Source of the DNA: Cardiobacterium valvarum
GTDB taxonomy: Bacteria; Pseudomonadota; Gammaproteobacteria; Cardiobacteriales; Cardiobacteriaceae
NCBI RefSeq assembly: GCF_900460955.1
Contig: NZ_UFUW01000001.1
Coordinates: 124,001 to 188,000 of the forward strand
DNA: 64,000 nucleotides
Direction of reading: 5' to 3'
In this document: one piece after another, positions 17,975 to 25,056 of the stretch
Layout: every line of letters starts with the position of its first letter
Position numbering within the stretch: the stretch's first letter is position 1
Position numbers and translations under genes: made by a program
Notes under the pieces: model-generated
Database searches by the model: none
What the model saw: only the letters and a program-made list of their open reading frames with translations
Told to the model about the DNA's origin: nothing

Positions 17975-19689
17975 CGACGACAGACGACATCCCCCGCCCG
18001 TGGCTGGCGAGCTACCGCGCTGAAGTCCCGCACGACTGTGCGGGTGGCGAATACCCAAACCTTGCCGCCTTCCTTGAAGCCATGTTCGCCCGCCATGCGG
18101 CGCTGCCTGCCTTCAGCAACTTCCGCCGCACCCTGAGCTTCGCCGAAATCGGCGAACGCGCCCGTGCATTCGCCGCCTACCTGCGCCACGACCTCGGCTA
18201 CCAGCCCGGCGACCGCCTCGCCCTGATGATGCCGAACATCCTGCAATTCCCCATCTGCCTCTACGGCTGCATGCTGGCGGGCGTGGTCGTCGTCAACGTC
18301 AACCCGCTCTACACCGCGCGCGAACTTGAGCACCAGCTGAACGACAGCGGCGCGCGCGGCATCGTGCTGGCGGAAAACTTCACCCGCAGCGTCGCCGAAG
18401 TGCGCCCGCAAGTGCCGGGGCTCAAAGACATCATCGTTACCTGCTACGGCGATGAAATGGGCTGGTTCTGGTCGCCCATCGTTGATTTCTACGTGCGCCA
18501 CATCGGCAAACTTGTGCCGCCTTACTACCTGCCGGACGTCATCGCCTTCAAAAAAGCCCTGCGCAAAGGGCGCTGCCTGCCCTATGCCCCGCACCAGGCC
18601 GCGCCGGATGACATGGCCATGCTGCAATATACCGGCGGCACGACCGGCGTTGCCAAAGGCGCGATGCTCACCCACGCCAACCTGCTCGCGAACGCCGCCC
18701 AAATCAACCTGTGGATCGGCTCGTACAACATCGGCCCGGATGACGTCCTCATCACCGCGCTGCCGCTCTACCACATCTTCTGCTGCACCATTAACAGCAT
18801 CGCCTTCAGCGGGCGCGGCGCGCATTCCGTGCTGGTGACGAACCCTCGCGACATCAAATCCTTCATCACCATCCTGCGCCGCCACCCGCCAACCATGCTG
18901 ACCGGCGTCAACACCCTCTTCAAAACCCTGCTTAACACCAAAGACTTCCGCCGCCTCGACTTCTCGCGCCTGCGCTTCGTGATTGCAGGCGGAATGCCGC
19001 TAGAAAAAACCGTCTCGGACGAATGGCAGCAGCTCACCGGCAACATCATCGTTGAAGGCTACGGCATGACCGAAACCTCGCCGCTCATCAGCGTCAACCA
19101 GATGGACACCAAGGCCTACAACGGCACCATCGGCTACCCCATTTCCGGCACCGACGTCAGCCTGCGCGACGACGACGGCAAGCTTGTGCCGCTGGGCGAG
19201 CCAGGAGAAATGTGGGTGCGCGGTCCGCAAGTAATGAAAGGCTATTGGCGCCATGAAGAGGAAACCCGCCGCGCCATGCAGGACGGCTGGCTGAAAACGG
19301 GCGACATCGCGCAGATGCAGCCGGACGGCGCGCTGAAAATCGTTGACCGCAAAAAAGACATGATCCTCGTCTCCGGCTTCAACGTGTACCCCAGCGAAGT
19401 TGAAGCCGTGCTGGCGCAACATCCGGACGTGCTGGAAGTGGCGTGCATCGGCGTGCCGAACGAAGGCTCGGGTGAGAAAGTCAAAGCCTTCATCGTGCCG
19501 CGTGCGGGCGCGAAGCCGACGGTAGAAGCGCTGCAAAAATTCGCCAGTGCCAACCTCACCGCCTACAAACGGCCAAAGGTGTATGAATTTTGCGACGAAC
19601 TGCCGAAATCCAACGTCGGCAAAATCCTGCGCCGCGAACTGGTGGCACGGGAAAAAGCCAAAGCGGCGCAAAATCAGAACCCCGCCTGA
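17971..19689 (+). CDS. fadD: Long-chain-fatty-acid-CoA ligase
   Basis: Activates exogenous long-chain fatty acids to acyl-CoA by way of an acyl-adenylate. 572 aa, close to E. coli FadD (561). The ATP-binding P-loop YTGGTTGVAKGAM lies near residue 218, the adenylation motif GYGMTETSP near 365, and the FACS signature region DGWLKTGDIA through IVDRKKDMILVSGFNVYP near 450. The C-terminal KSNVGKILRREL contains the catalytic Lys. It is translationally coupled to the upstream paralogous membrane proteins and followed by a strong terminator. Confidence 0.95.
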   Translation: MTTTDDIPRPWLASYRAEVPHDCAGGEYPNLAAFLEAMFARHAALPAFSNFRRTLSFAEIGERARAFAAYLRHDLGYQPGDRLALMMPNILQFPICLYGCMLAGVVVVNVNPLYTARELEHQLNDSGARGIVLAENFTRSVAEVRPQVPGLKDIIVTCYGDEMGWFWSPIVDFYVRHIGKLVPPYYLPDVIAFKKALRKGRCLPYAPHQAAPDDMAMLQYTGGTTGVAKGAMLTHANLLANAAQINLWIGSYNIGPDDVLITALPLYHIFCCTINSIAFSGRGAHSVLVTNPRDIKSFITILRRHPPTMLTGVNTLFKTLLNTKDFRRLDFSRLRFVIAGGMPLEKTVSDEWQQLTGNIIVEGYGMTETSPLISVNQMDTKAYNGTIGYPISGTDVSLRDDDGKLVPLGEPGEMWVRGPQVMKGYWRHEEETRRAMQDGWLKTGDIAQMQPDGALKIVDRKKDMILVSGFNVYPSEVEAVLAQHPDVLEVACIGVPNEGSGEKVKAFIVPRAGAKPTVEALQKFASANLTAYKRPKVYEFCDELPKSNVGKILRRELVAREKAKAAQNQNPA

Positions 19690-19703
19690 TGCCACCGCAG
19701 CCA

Positions 19704-19733
19704 ACAAAAAACCCGCCGTAAGGCGGGTTTTTT
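19704..19733 (+). terminator. Rho-independent terminator after fadD
   Basis: AAAAAACCCGCC-GTAA-GGCGGGTTTTTT is a strong symmetric hairpin 15 bp after the fadD stop. Confidence 0.9.
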
Positions 19734-19743
19734 ATGCTTGGTA

Positions 19744-19920
19744 GGGGCCAGTATTTGTCCCGCTTGGTGGGCCCAGCAAATACGCCACTTGACGGGGCCA
19801 GTATTTATCCCGCTTGGCGGCTGTCCGCGAGGCCAGTGTTTATTCCGCTTGGCGGCTGCCCGCGAGCCCAGTATTTATCCCGCTTGACGGCTGTCCACGA
19901 GGCCAGTGTTTATCCGCTTG
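19744..19920. repeat. 35-bp tandem repeat array (CAAGCGG-core family)
   Basis: Units starting near 19796, 19831, 19866 and 19901 are spaced exactly 35 bp apart, each beginning GGCCAGTATTTATCCCGCTT (or a close variant) followed by GGCGGCTGTCC and GCGAG. Degenerate units start near 19746 and 19772. A further lone copy lies near 20011-20040. The complement of the core reads CAAGCGGGATAAATACTGG, which recurs around 44860-45000 and 62378-62470. No conserved ORF lies here. The whole 357-bp space between fadD and speG is this array plus the hairpin repeat that follows. Confidence 0.85.
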
Positions 19921-19952
19921 GCGCGCGTCCAAGCCTGAATCGTGCACGAAAA

Positions 19953-20008
19953 AATCCCTTCCCCCGCTTGCGGGGGAAGGTGGCCGAAGGCCGGAAGGGG
20001 GGAATAAA
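19953..20008. repeat. Dispersed double-hairpin repeat
   Basis: CTTCCCCCGCTTGCGGGGGAAG forms one hairpin and GGCCGAAGGCC a second, ending GGAAGGGGGGAATAAA. A copy of roughly 55 bp lies at 45043-45098. It has the look of a REP-type non-coding repeat. Confidence 0.8.
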
Positions 20009-20046
20009 AAACCAGGTTTTATCCCGCTTGGCAGCTTGCCGCGTGG

Positions 20047-20622
20047 TCAGGGGTTTGCCGTTAGCACGCGTTGCAGATATTCGTGCTGGAAGAGGCACAT
20101 CCGCGTGACGTCGCGGTACTGGCCGTTGATGAAGAATTCGTGGCGCAGGGTGCCTTCGGCCTGAAAGCCGATTTTCTCGTACACGTGCCGGGCGCCCGCG
20201 TTTTCCACATCAACGATGAGGTAGATTTTGTAGAGGTTCAGCACGCTGAAGCCGTATTCCAGTGCCAGTTCGGTGGCGCGGGTGGCGATGCCTTTGCCCT
20301 GATGGTCGGGTGCGACGATGATTTGGTATTCGGCGCGGCGGTGGATATGGTCGATTTCGACAAGTTCGACCAGGCCGGCGATGTTGTTGCGTTTGCCGCC
20401 TTCGTCCGGGCCGTATTCGATGACGAAGCGGCGTTCGCGCTGGTCGCGGATGTGTTCGTCGTAGAGGTGCGTCAGTTCGTCGAAGGTTTCGTAGGGTTCT
20501 TCAAACCAGTAGCGCATCACATTGGCGTTGTTGTCTAGGCGGTGCACGAAGTAGAGGTCGCCGCGTTCGAGCGGGCGCAGGCGGATGTCGGGCGGGGCTG
20601 TATCGGTGTGTTTGTTGAGCAT
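20047..20622 (-). CDS. speG: Spermidine N1-acetyltransferase
   Basis: GNAT-family enzyme of 191 aa that acetylates spermidine with acetyl-CoA, limiting polyamine toxicity. It shares long stretches with E. coli SpeG as I remember it: [43 protein letters not shown] and [11 protein letters not shown]. The acetyl-CoA loop DHQGKGIAT is present. An insertion of about four residues (DEGGKRNN) precedes the GLVELVE strand. It is transcribed toward the tandem repeat block. Confidence 0.93.
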   Translation of the reverse strand: MLNKHTDTAPPDIRLRPLERGDLYFVHRLDNNANVMRYWFEEPYETFDELTHLYDEHIRDQRERRFVIEYGPDEGGKRNNIAGLVELVEIDHIHRRAEYQIIVAPDHQGKGIATRATELALEYGFSVLNLYKIYLIVDVENAGARHVYEKIGFQAEGTLRHEFFINGQYRDVTRMCLFQHEYLQRVLTANP

Positions 20623-20698
20623 GGCTGTGAATGATAGGTTCGCGTCGCCACAGGGTATGCCGCTTCCCGGGGGAAATCCACAGGCGGCGCAGAGGCAA

Positions 20699-20728
20699 TA
20701 AAAAAGCGGGGCAGGCCCCGCTTTTTCT
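20699..20728. terminator. Rho-independent terminator after dcuC
   Basis: AAAAAGCGGGGC-A-GGCCCCGCTTTTT is flanked by A and T runs and can act on either strand. It lies just past the dcuC stop. Confidence 0.9.
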
Positions 20729-20733
20729 TTCGC

Positions 20734-22158
20734 TTAGGTTGGCAGATGCAGCGGCACGAAAACGAGCGTATAGACGATGACCACGGTCAGGGCGGCCAGC
20801 GTCGGGACAGACGTGCGTTTGACCAGGAGCATCGGCGAGAGGTTGCCCGCGCCGCTCACCGCGACGATGACGCCTGATACCGGCGACAGGGTGCGGCCAA
20901 CGTTCGAGGCCTGTTGCATTGGCAGGATGAGGTAGGCGGGGTTGATGCCGAGTTTGTCCGCCAGTTTCGGTGCGATTTCCACGAAGGAATAAAATGCCGC
21001 GTTGCCGGAACCGGAAGCCACCACCACCAGCAGGGTGATGCCGACCAGTGCCAGCATCATGATGGTCGCTGCCGAGCCGCTCTTTTCCACCAGCGCAATC
21101 ATGTCATTGACGAAGCCGATGCTGCTCAGTCCTTCCGAGAACACGCCGGCGGCGATCAAGAGGATGACCACGCCGGCAAATGCTGCGCCCATTTCGCGGT
21201 AGGCAACTTCAAGCCCTTCGTAGAGTGCCTTGGCGCCTGAGCCTTGCTGTTCGCCTTTGCAGCGGTGGTAAAGGCTGCGGATGTATTCGATGACGAGGCT
21301 GATGATGAGGGTGAGCACGACCACCGCACCGAGCGACATTTCCGGCATGACCCGGCCGCCGATTTCGATTTTGCCGTCGAAGATGAGCATGCCGGCAATC
21401 GGCAGGAAGGGCAGCAGCATGTAAAACCACGGCGCCTTTTTCAGGGTGGAAAGGTCCATGCTGACGCGTTCGCCGCTGCTTTGGCTGACGAGGCCTTCGC
21501 GGCGGTCGCAGAAGGGTTGCCAAAAGAAGTGGGCGACGGCGGTGGCGAGGATAGCGAGCACGCTCATCGGGATCATGTAGGTGAAGGCGTAGCTTTTCAC
21601 CGAGATGTGCGCCTGTTCGGCGGCGAGTACCACATCCGGCGCGGTTGGCGCGAGGGTCATCATTGCCGTGGTGGCGCAGACGGCTGCCGCGCTGGGGCGG
21701 GAAATGCCGAGACTGGTGAGGATGGGGAACAGTGTCGCCATCAGGAAGGCGCCAAGCGCGGTTGCTGAAGAAATGGCGAACGAGAGCAGGCTGCCGATGA
21801 AGAAACCGCCGATCATCAGCACATACGGCGAGCGGATGTAGCCGAGCGGGTGCGAGAGGATGCGGATGACGGTGTCGTTTGCGCCGATGTGCGACATGTA
21901 GGCGGAAAAACCGATGAGCACCATGATGAGCAGGCCTAGACCGCCGCCCCGGTTCGCCATCAGGTTGTAGATGAGGTTGCTGATATCGACGTAAAACAGT
22001 CCCGTCGCCTTCTCGCCGCCGATGGGTTTGCCGAGGAAAGCCACGGCAAACAGCATCAATGCCACACCGGCGACGAAGAGCACGCCCTTGGCGTTATAGC
22101 CGCGAATGATGAGATAGCCCACCAGAAAAATGGTGAGAAAACCGATAATTAAGCTCAT
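20734..22158 (-). CDS. dcuC: C4-dicarboxylate transporter DcuC
   Basis: Inner-membrane carrier of 474 aa with 12 or so hydrophobic segments, of the DcuC family that exports succinate and exchanges C4-dicarboxylates during anaerobic growth. Conserved blocks shared with E. coli DcuC as I recall it include YMSHIGANDTVIRI, SSATALGAFLMATLFP, AHFFWQ, GLEVAYREMGAAFA and QASNVGRTLSPVSGV. The length is close to E. coli's 461. An FNR-like half-perfect site lies just upstream of the start. Confidence 0.93.
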   Translation of the reverse strand: MSLIIGFLTIFLVGYLIIRGYNAKGVLFVAGVALMLFAVAFLGKPIGGEKATGLFYVDISNLIYNLMANRGGGLGLLIMVLIGFSAYMSHIGANDTVIRILSHPLGYIRSPYVLMIGGFFIGSLLSFAISSATALGAFLMATLFPILTSLGISRPSAAAVCATTAMMTLAPTAPDVVLAAEQAHISVKSYAFTYMIPMSVLAILATAVAHFFWQPFCDRREGLVSQSSGERVSMDLSTLKKAPWFYMLLPFLPIAGMLIFDGKIEIGGRVMPEMSLGAVVVLTLIISLVIEYIRSLYHRCKGEQQGSGAKALYEGLEVAYREMGAAFAGVVILLIAAGVFSEGLSSIGFVNDMIALVEKSGSAATIMMLALVGITLLVVVASGSGNAAFYSFVEIAPKLADKLGINPAYLILPMQQASNVGRTLSPVSGVIVAVSGAGNLSPMLLVKRTSVPTLAALTVVIVYTLVFVPLHLPT

Positions 22159-22172
22159 GATGCACCTTTGGG

Positions 22173-22186
22173 TTGAGGAATATCAA
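22173..22186. promoter_or_regulatory. FNR-like site upstream of dcuC
   Basis: TTGAGGAATATCAA matches the FNR consensus TTGAT-N4-ATCAA at 9 of 10 positions. It is centred only about 21 bp from the dcuC ATG, too close for ordinary class II activation of a promoter just downstream, so it may be chance or a repression site. Confidence 0.3.
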
Positions 22187-22436
22187 GCGCACATTATCAC
22201 TTTCTTACAGTTTGTAAACACAAGTCCACGCAATATCCACAAAGTACGGCGTTTTTTTGTTTTTCCTGCCGTGAAAAAGCCGCCAAGCGGCGTTCAGGCG
22301 CAGGCGGTAAAAACGCGCCCTAATTTTTCCCTAAATCTCTCTCCCTACAATGCGCGCCATCGGCAGGAAGTGAGGGACCTGTCGATGCAGAAAATTCCAT
22401 AGCCATTTCCTTTATTTCACAAGCGGAGAGAACCTT

Positions 22437-23120
22437 ATGAAAAAAACCATCCTTGCCCCGCTCGGCCTCGCCATACTGCTTGCAAGCGGTGTAGCCGCTG
22501 CCAAAGGCGATAATGACCACGGCAGACACCGTGGCCCCGGCCCGCACGGTCCGCACCGCGAACTGTTCCAGGCCTTGCAGCAAAGCAAAATCAGTGCCGC
22601 TCAAGCCGTGGCCATCGCCGAGAAAGAAAGCGGTGCACGTGCTGATAACATTGAGCTGGAAATGAAACGGGGTCGCCCCGTTTATGACATTGACCTGCGT
22701 GACGACAAGCAGGAACACGAATTCCGCATTGATGCCACGAACGGTGAGATCATCAAGCGCGAAAGCGAGTACGAAAAAAACATGCCGCGCTACGCTACTG
22801 TGACCTTGAGCCAGGCGATAGAAACGGCCGAAAAAGAAGTGGGCGCGAAAGTGATTGACGCCGAACTCGAAGGCCGCCGTCAGGGACTGGTGTACGAAGT
22901 CAAGCTGCTGGCCGCTGACGGTGGACGCTACTTCGCCGAGATCAGCGCCGATGACGGCAAAATCCTGCGCGGCAGCAAGCCCATCGTGCCGCCGAATGCG
23001 GCAGATGCCGCTGAGGTGTTGCAACAGGAAGAACAGGCCGCACCGCCACTGCCTCCACCGCCGCCTGCTCCGGCAGGGCAGGACGGGGCACCGCCGTCAG
23101 ATGCTCCGGCGAAATCCTGA
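22437..23120 (+). CDS. Exported protein with two PepSY domains
   Basis: Periplasmic protein of 227 aa. Signal peptide at about residues 1-22 (ending GVAAA), then a His/Pro-rich stretch. Two PepSY repeats follow, about 50-105 (ISAAQAVAIAEKESGARA to DATNGEIIK) and 115-172 (VTLSQAIETAEKEVGAKV to SADDGKILR). The last 50 residues are a Pro/Ala/Gln-rich tail with runs of PPPPP. PepSY domains occur in secreted peptidase inhibitors and envelope sensors; the exact role is unknown. A clear terminator follows, so it is probably monocistronic. A TACAAT box at 22346-22351 may be its -10. Confidence 0.85.
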   Translation: MKKTILAPLGLAILLASGVAAAKGDNDHGRHRGPGPHGPHRELFQALQQSKISAAQAVAIAEKESGARADNIELEMKRGRPVYDIDLRDDKQEHEFRIDATNGEIIKRESEYEKNMPRYATVTLSQAIETAEKEVGAKVIDAELEGRRQGLVYEVKLLAADGGRYFAEISADDGKILRGSKPIVPPNAADAAEVLQQEEQAAPPLPPPPPAPAGQDGAPPSDAPAKS

Positions 23121-23137
23121 CATCGCCCGCCTGATCC

Positions 23138-23166
23138 AAGCGACAGCTCCCGGCTGTCGCTTTTTT
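23138..23166 (+). terminator. Rho-independent terminator after the PepSY gene
   Basis: AAGCGACAGC-TCCCG-GCTGTCGCTT is followed by TTTT. Confidence 0.9.
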
Positions 23167-23256
23167 GTGCTTGAACGGGTAGTGTAAAAACGCGCAACTT
23201 CCCGCAAAAGAAGGGAAAAAACGTGTCCAGAGGGCAAAACCGTTACATTACAAACA

Positions 23257-23265
23257 TGCTATACT
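23257..23265 (+). promoter_or_regulatory. Possible extended -10 promoter of opgD
   Basis: TGCTATACT is an extended -10 box (TGN plus TATACT), 41 bp before the opgD start. No good -35 is seen, as often with extended -10 promoters. Confidence 0.45.
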
Positions 23266-23306
23266 CGCGCGCCTCAAGAAACCCACACCATCACGAGCAT
23301 TTCACA

Positions 23307-24872
23307 ATGAACAGACGGGATTTCATCACCGCCACCGGTGCTATCGGTGCCGCCGTACTCAGCAGCAAAACCTTCGCTCAGGACAATCCCCAACAAGCCG
23401 AAGCTGATGTGCACAGTTTCGGGCGCGTCATCACCCTCGCGCAAGAACGCGCCAAAAGCCCCGATAACCCTGAGCAATACAGATTCGGTGGCATCTTTTC
23501 CGACCTGACCTACGATCAATACCGGGGCATCCGCTTCCGTCGTGAAGCTGATCCCATCCACGCCGCGAACGCCAACTCCCAGTTTGGCCTCGACCTCTTG
23601 CCGCCCGGCTTCTTCTATAAAGACCGCGTGCGCATTCATCTCGTCAAAGGCGGCAAGGCCGAAGAAATTGCCTTTGATCCGGGCGCCTTCGACTTCGATC
23701 CGAACCTGTTTGATGCCGCTAAACTTGAATTCCCCGACGACGTGCGTCAGGGACTCGGCTGGTCGGGTTTCCGTCTGCGCTACGCCATCAATTCGCCCGA
23801 TTACATGGATGAATTTGCCGTCTTCCAGGGCGCGAGCTACTTCCGCGCCATCGCCCGCGATACCCTCTACGGCCTCTCGGCACGCGGCCTCGCCCTCGGT
23901 ACCGGTGGCCCGGGCGGCGAAGAATTTCCGCGCTTCACCCAATTCTGGATCTACCAGCCGGAAGCGAACGACCGCAGCATCCGCCTCGAAGCCCTGCTGG
24001 AAAGTCCGTCGCTCACCGGCGCTTATGCGATGGAAATCATCCCCGGCGCGGAAACCGTCTTCCTCATCAAGGCCAGCCTCTTCCCGCGCAAGGATATCGA
24101 GCACTACGGCATCGCGCCGCTCACGTCGATGTATTTCTTCAGCCCCAGCCGCCGCGCCGCCATCAACGATTACCGCAACGCCGTACACGATAACGACGGC
24201 CTAGCCATGTACACCGGCGGCGAAGCGCGCCTGTGGCGACCGCTGTGCAACCCGCGCGATCTGCAATTCTCCGCCTTCATTGACGACAACCCGAAAGGCT
24301 TCGGCCTCTTGCAGCGCGCCCGCGCCTTCGACAACTTCCAGGACGCCGAAGCCCGCTACGACAAACGCCCCTCCGCCTGGGTCACCCCGCGCGGCAAATG
24401 GGACGAAGGCAGCGTCTCACTGGTCGAAATCCCCGTTACCAACGAATTTAACGACAACATCATCGCTTTCTGGTCGCCCACCGAACCGCTCAAAGCGGGG
24501 CAGCGTCACGACTTCGCCTACGACCTTACCTGGTCGCAGGCCGGCCCCGAATTTTCCGGGCGCGCGCGTATCGTCGGCACCCGTAGTGGTGCGGCGGTGA
24601 ACAACCCCGAACGCTTTACCTTCACCGTGGACTTCGCCATGCCCGAAGGCAGCGCTCCGCTGGATCCCGATACCCTGAAACTTGCGACCAATGCCAGCGC
24701 CGGTGAAATCCATGCCGTTCACCTCGTCCGCCTGCCGGAAGGCGGCAGACTGCGCGCCGCCTTCGACTACCAGCCGAAAAGCAACACCATGGCCGAGCTG
24801 CAACTGCGCCTCACTGATACTAACGGCGTCCCTGTCGCCGAAAGCTGGTTCTACCGCTGGGTGCCGCTCTGA
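23307..24872 (+). CDS. opgD: Periplasmic glucans biosynthesis protein, OpgD/OpgG family
   Basis: Periplasmic protein of 521 aa acting on the nascent osmoregulated periplasmic glucan backbone. The start at 23307 opens MNRRDFITATG, a twin-arginine signal like that of OpgD (OpgG uses Sec). The mature part has the MdoG domain: FSDLTYDQYRGIRFR, FQLDLLPPGFFY-like FGLDLLPPGFFYKD, FAVFQGASYFRA, GLSARGLALGT and a C-terminal Ig-like domain. The length is nearer OpgG (511) than OpgD (551), so the Tat signal is the main reason for the name. opgH follows after 184 bp. Confidence 0.87.
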   Translation: MNRRDFITATGAIGAAVLSSKTFAQDNPQQAEADVHSFGRVITLAQERAKSPDNPEQYRFGGIFSDLTYDQYRGIRFRREADPIHAANANSQFGLDLLPPGFFYKDRVRIHLVKGGKAEEIAFDPGAFDFDPNLFDAAKLEFPDDVRQGLGWSGFRLRYAINSPDYMDEFAVFQGASYFRAIARDTLYGLSARGLALGTGGPGGEEFPRFTQFWIYQPEANDRSIRLEALLESPSLTGAYAMEIIPGAETVFLIKASLFPRKDIEHYGIAPLTSMYFFSPSRRAAINDYRNAVHDNDGLAMYTGGEARLWRPLCNPRDLQFSAFIDDNPKGFGLLQRARAFDNFQDAEARYDKRPSAWVTPRGKWDEGSVSLVEIPVTNEFNDNIIAFWSPTEPLKAGQRHDFAYDLTWSQAGPEFSGRARIVGTRSGAAVNNPERFTFTVDFAMPEGSAPLDPDTLKLATNASAGEIHAVHLVRLPEGGRLRAAFDYQPKSNTMAELQLRLTDTNGVPVAESWFYRWVPL

Positions 24873-24888
24873 GGCAACACTATTCCAA

Positions 24889-24999
24889 GCCATAGCTGAC
24901 TCCATTGCTTTCTCAATGCAAGGCGGCGAGCCGAAGACAGTACAAATGAGTACGGCGAGGCTCGCCAACCCCGCAGGGGGAAGTAAGGGTATCGGCTAG
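24889..24999. repeat. Dispersed intergenic element between opgD and opgH
   Basis: About 110 bp containing CAAGGCGGCGAGCCGAAGACAG, TACAAATGAGTACGGCGAGG and CTCGCCAACCCCGCAGGGGG. Parts (GGCGAGCC with GGCTCGCC) form an inverted repeat. A shortened relative lies at 33164-33240. From memory it resembles short repeats common between genes of Neisseria. It is non-coding. Confidence 0.55.
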
Positions 25000-25000
25000 A

Positions 25001-25023
25001 AAGGGCGGGCATCAGCCCGCCTT
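25001..25023 (+). terminator. Hairpin after the opgD-opgH intergenic element
   Basis: AAGGGCGGGC-ATC-AGCCCGCCTT is a GC-rich hairpin with only a short T stretch. It could attenuate transcription from opgD into opgH. Confidence 0.5.
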
Positions 25024-25056
25024 CATGCCATATAACATCACCTGAACCTAGATTCC

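Noticed and set aside
19744-19920. Possible CRISPR array
   Set aside because: The units are contiguous 35-bp tandem copies with no unique spacers, and no cas genes are nearby.
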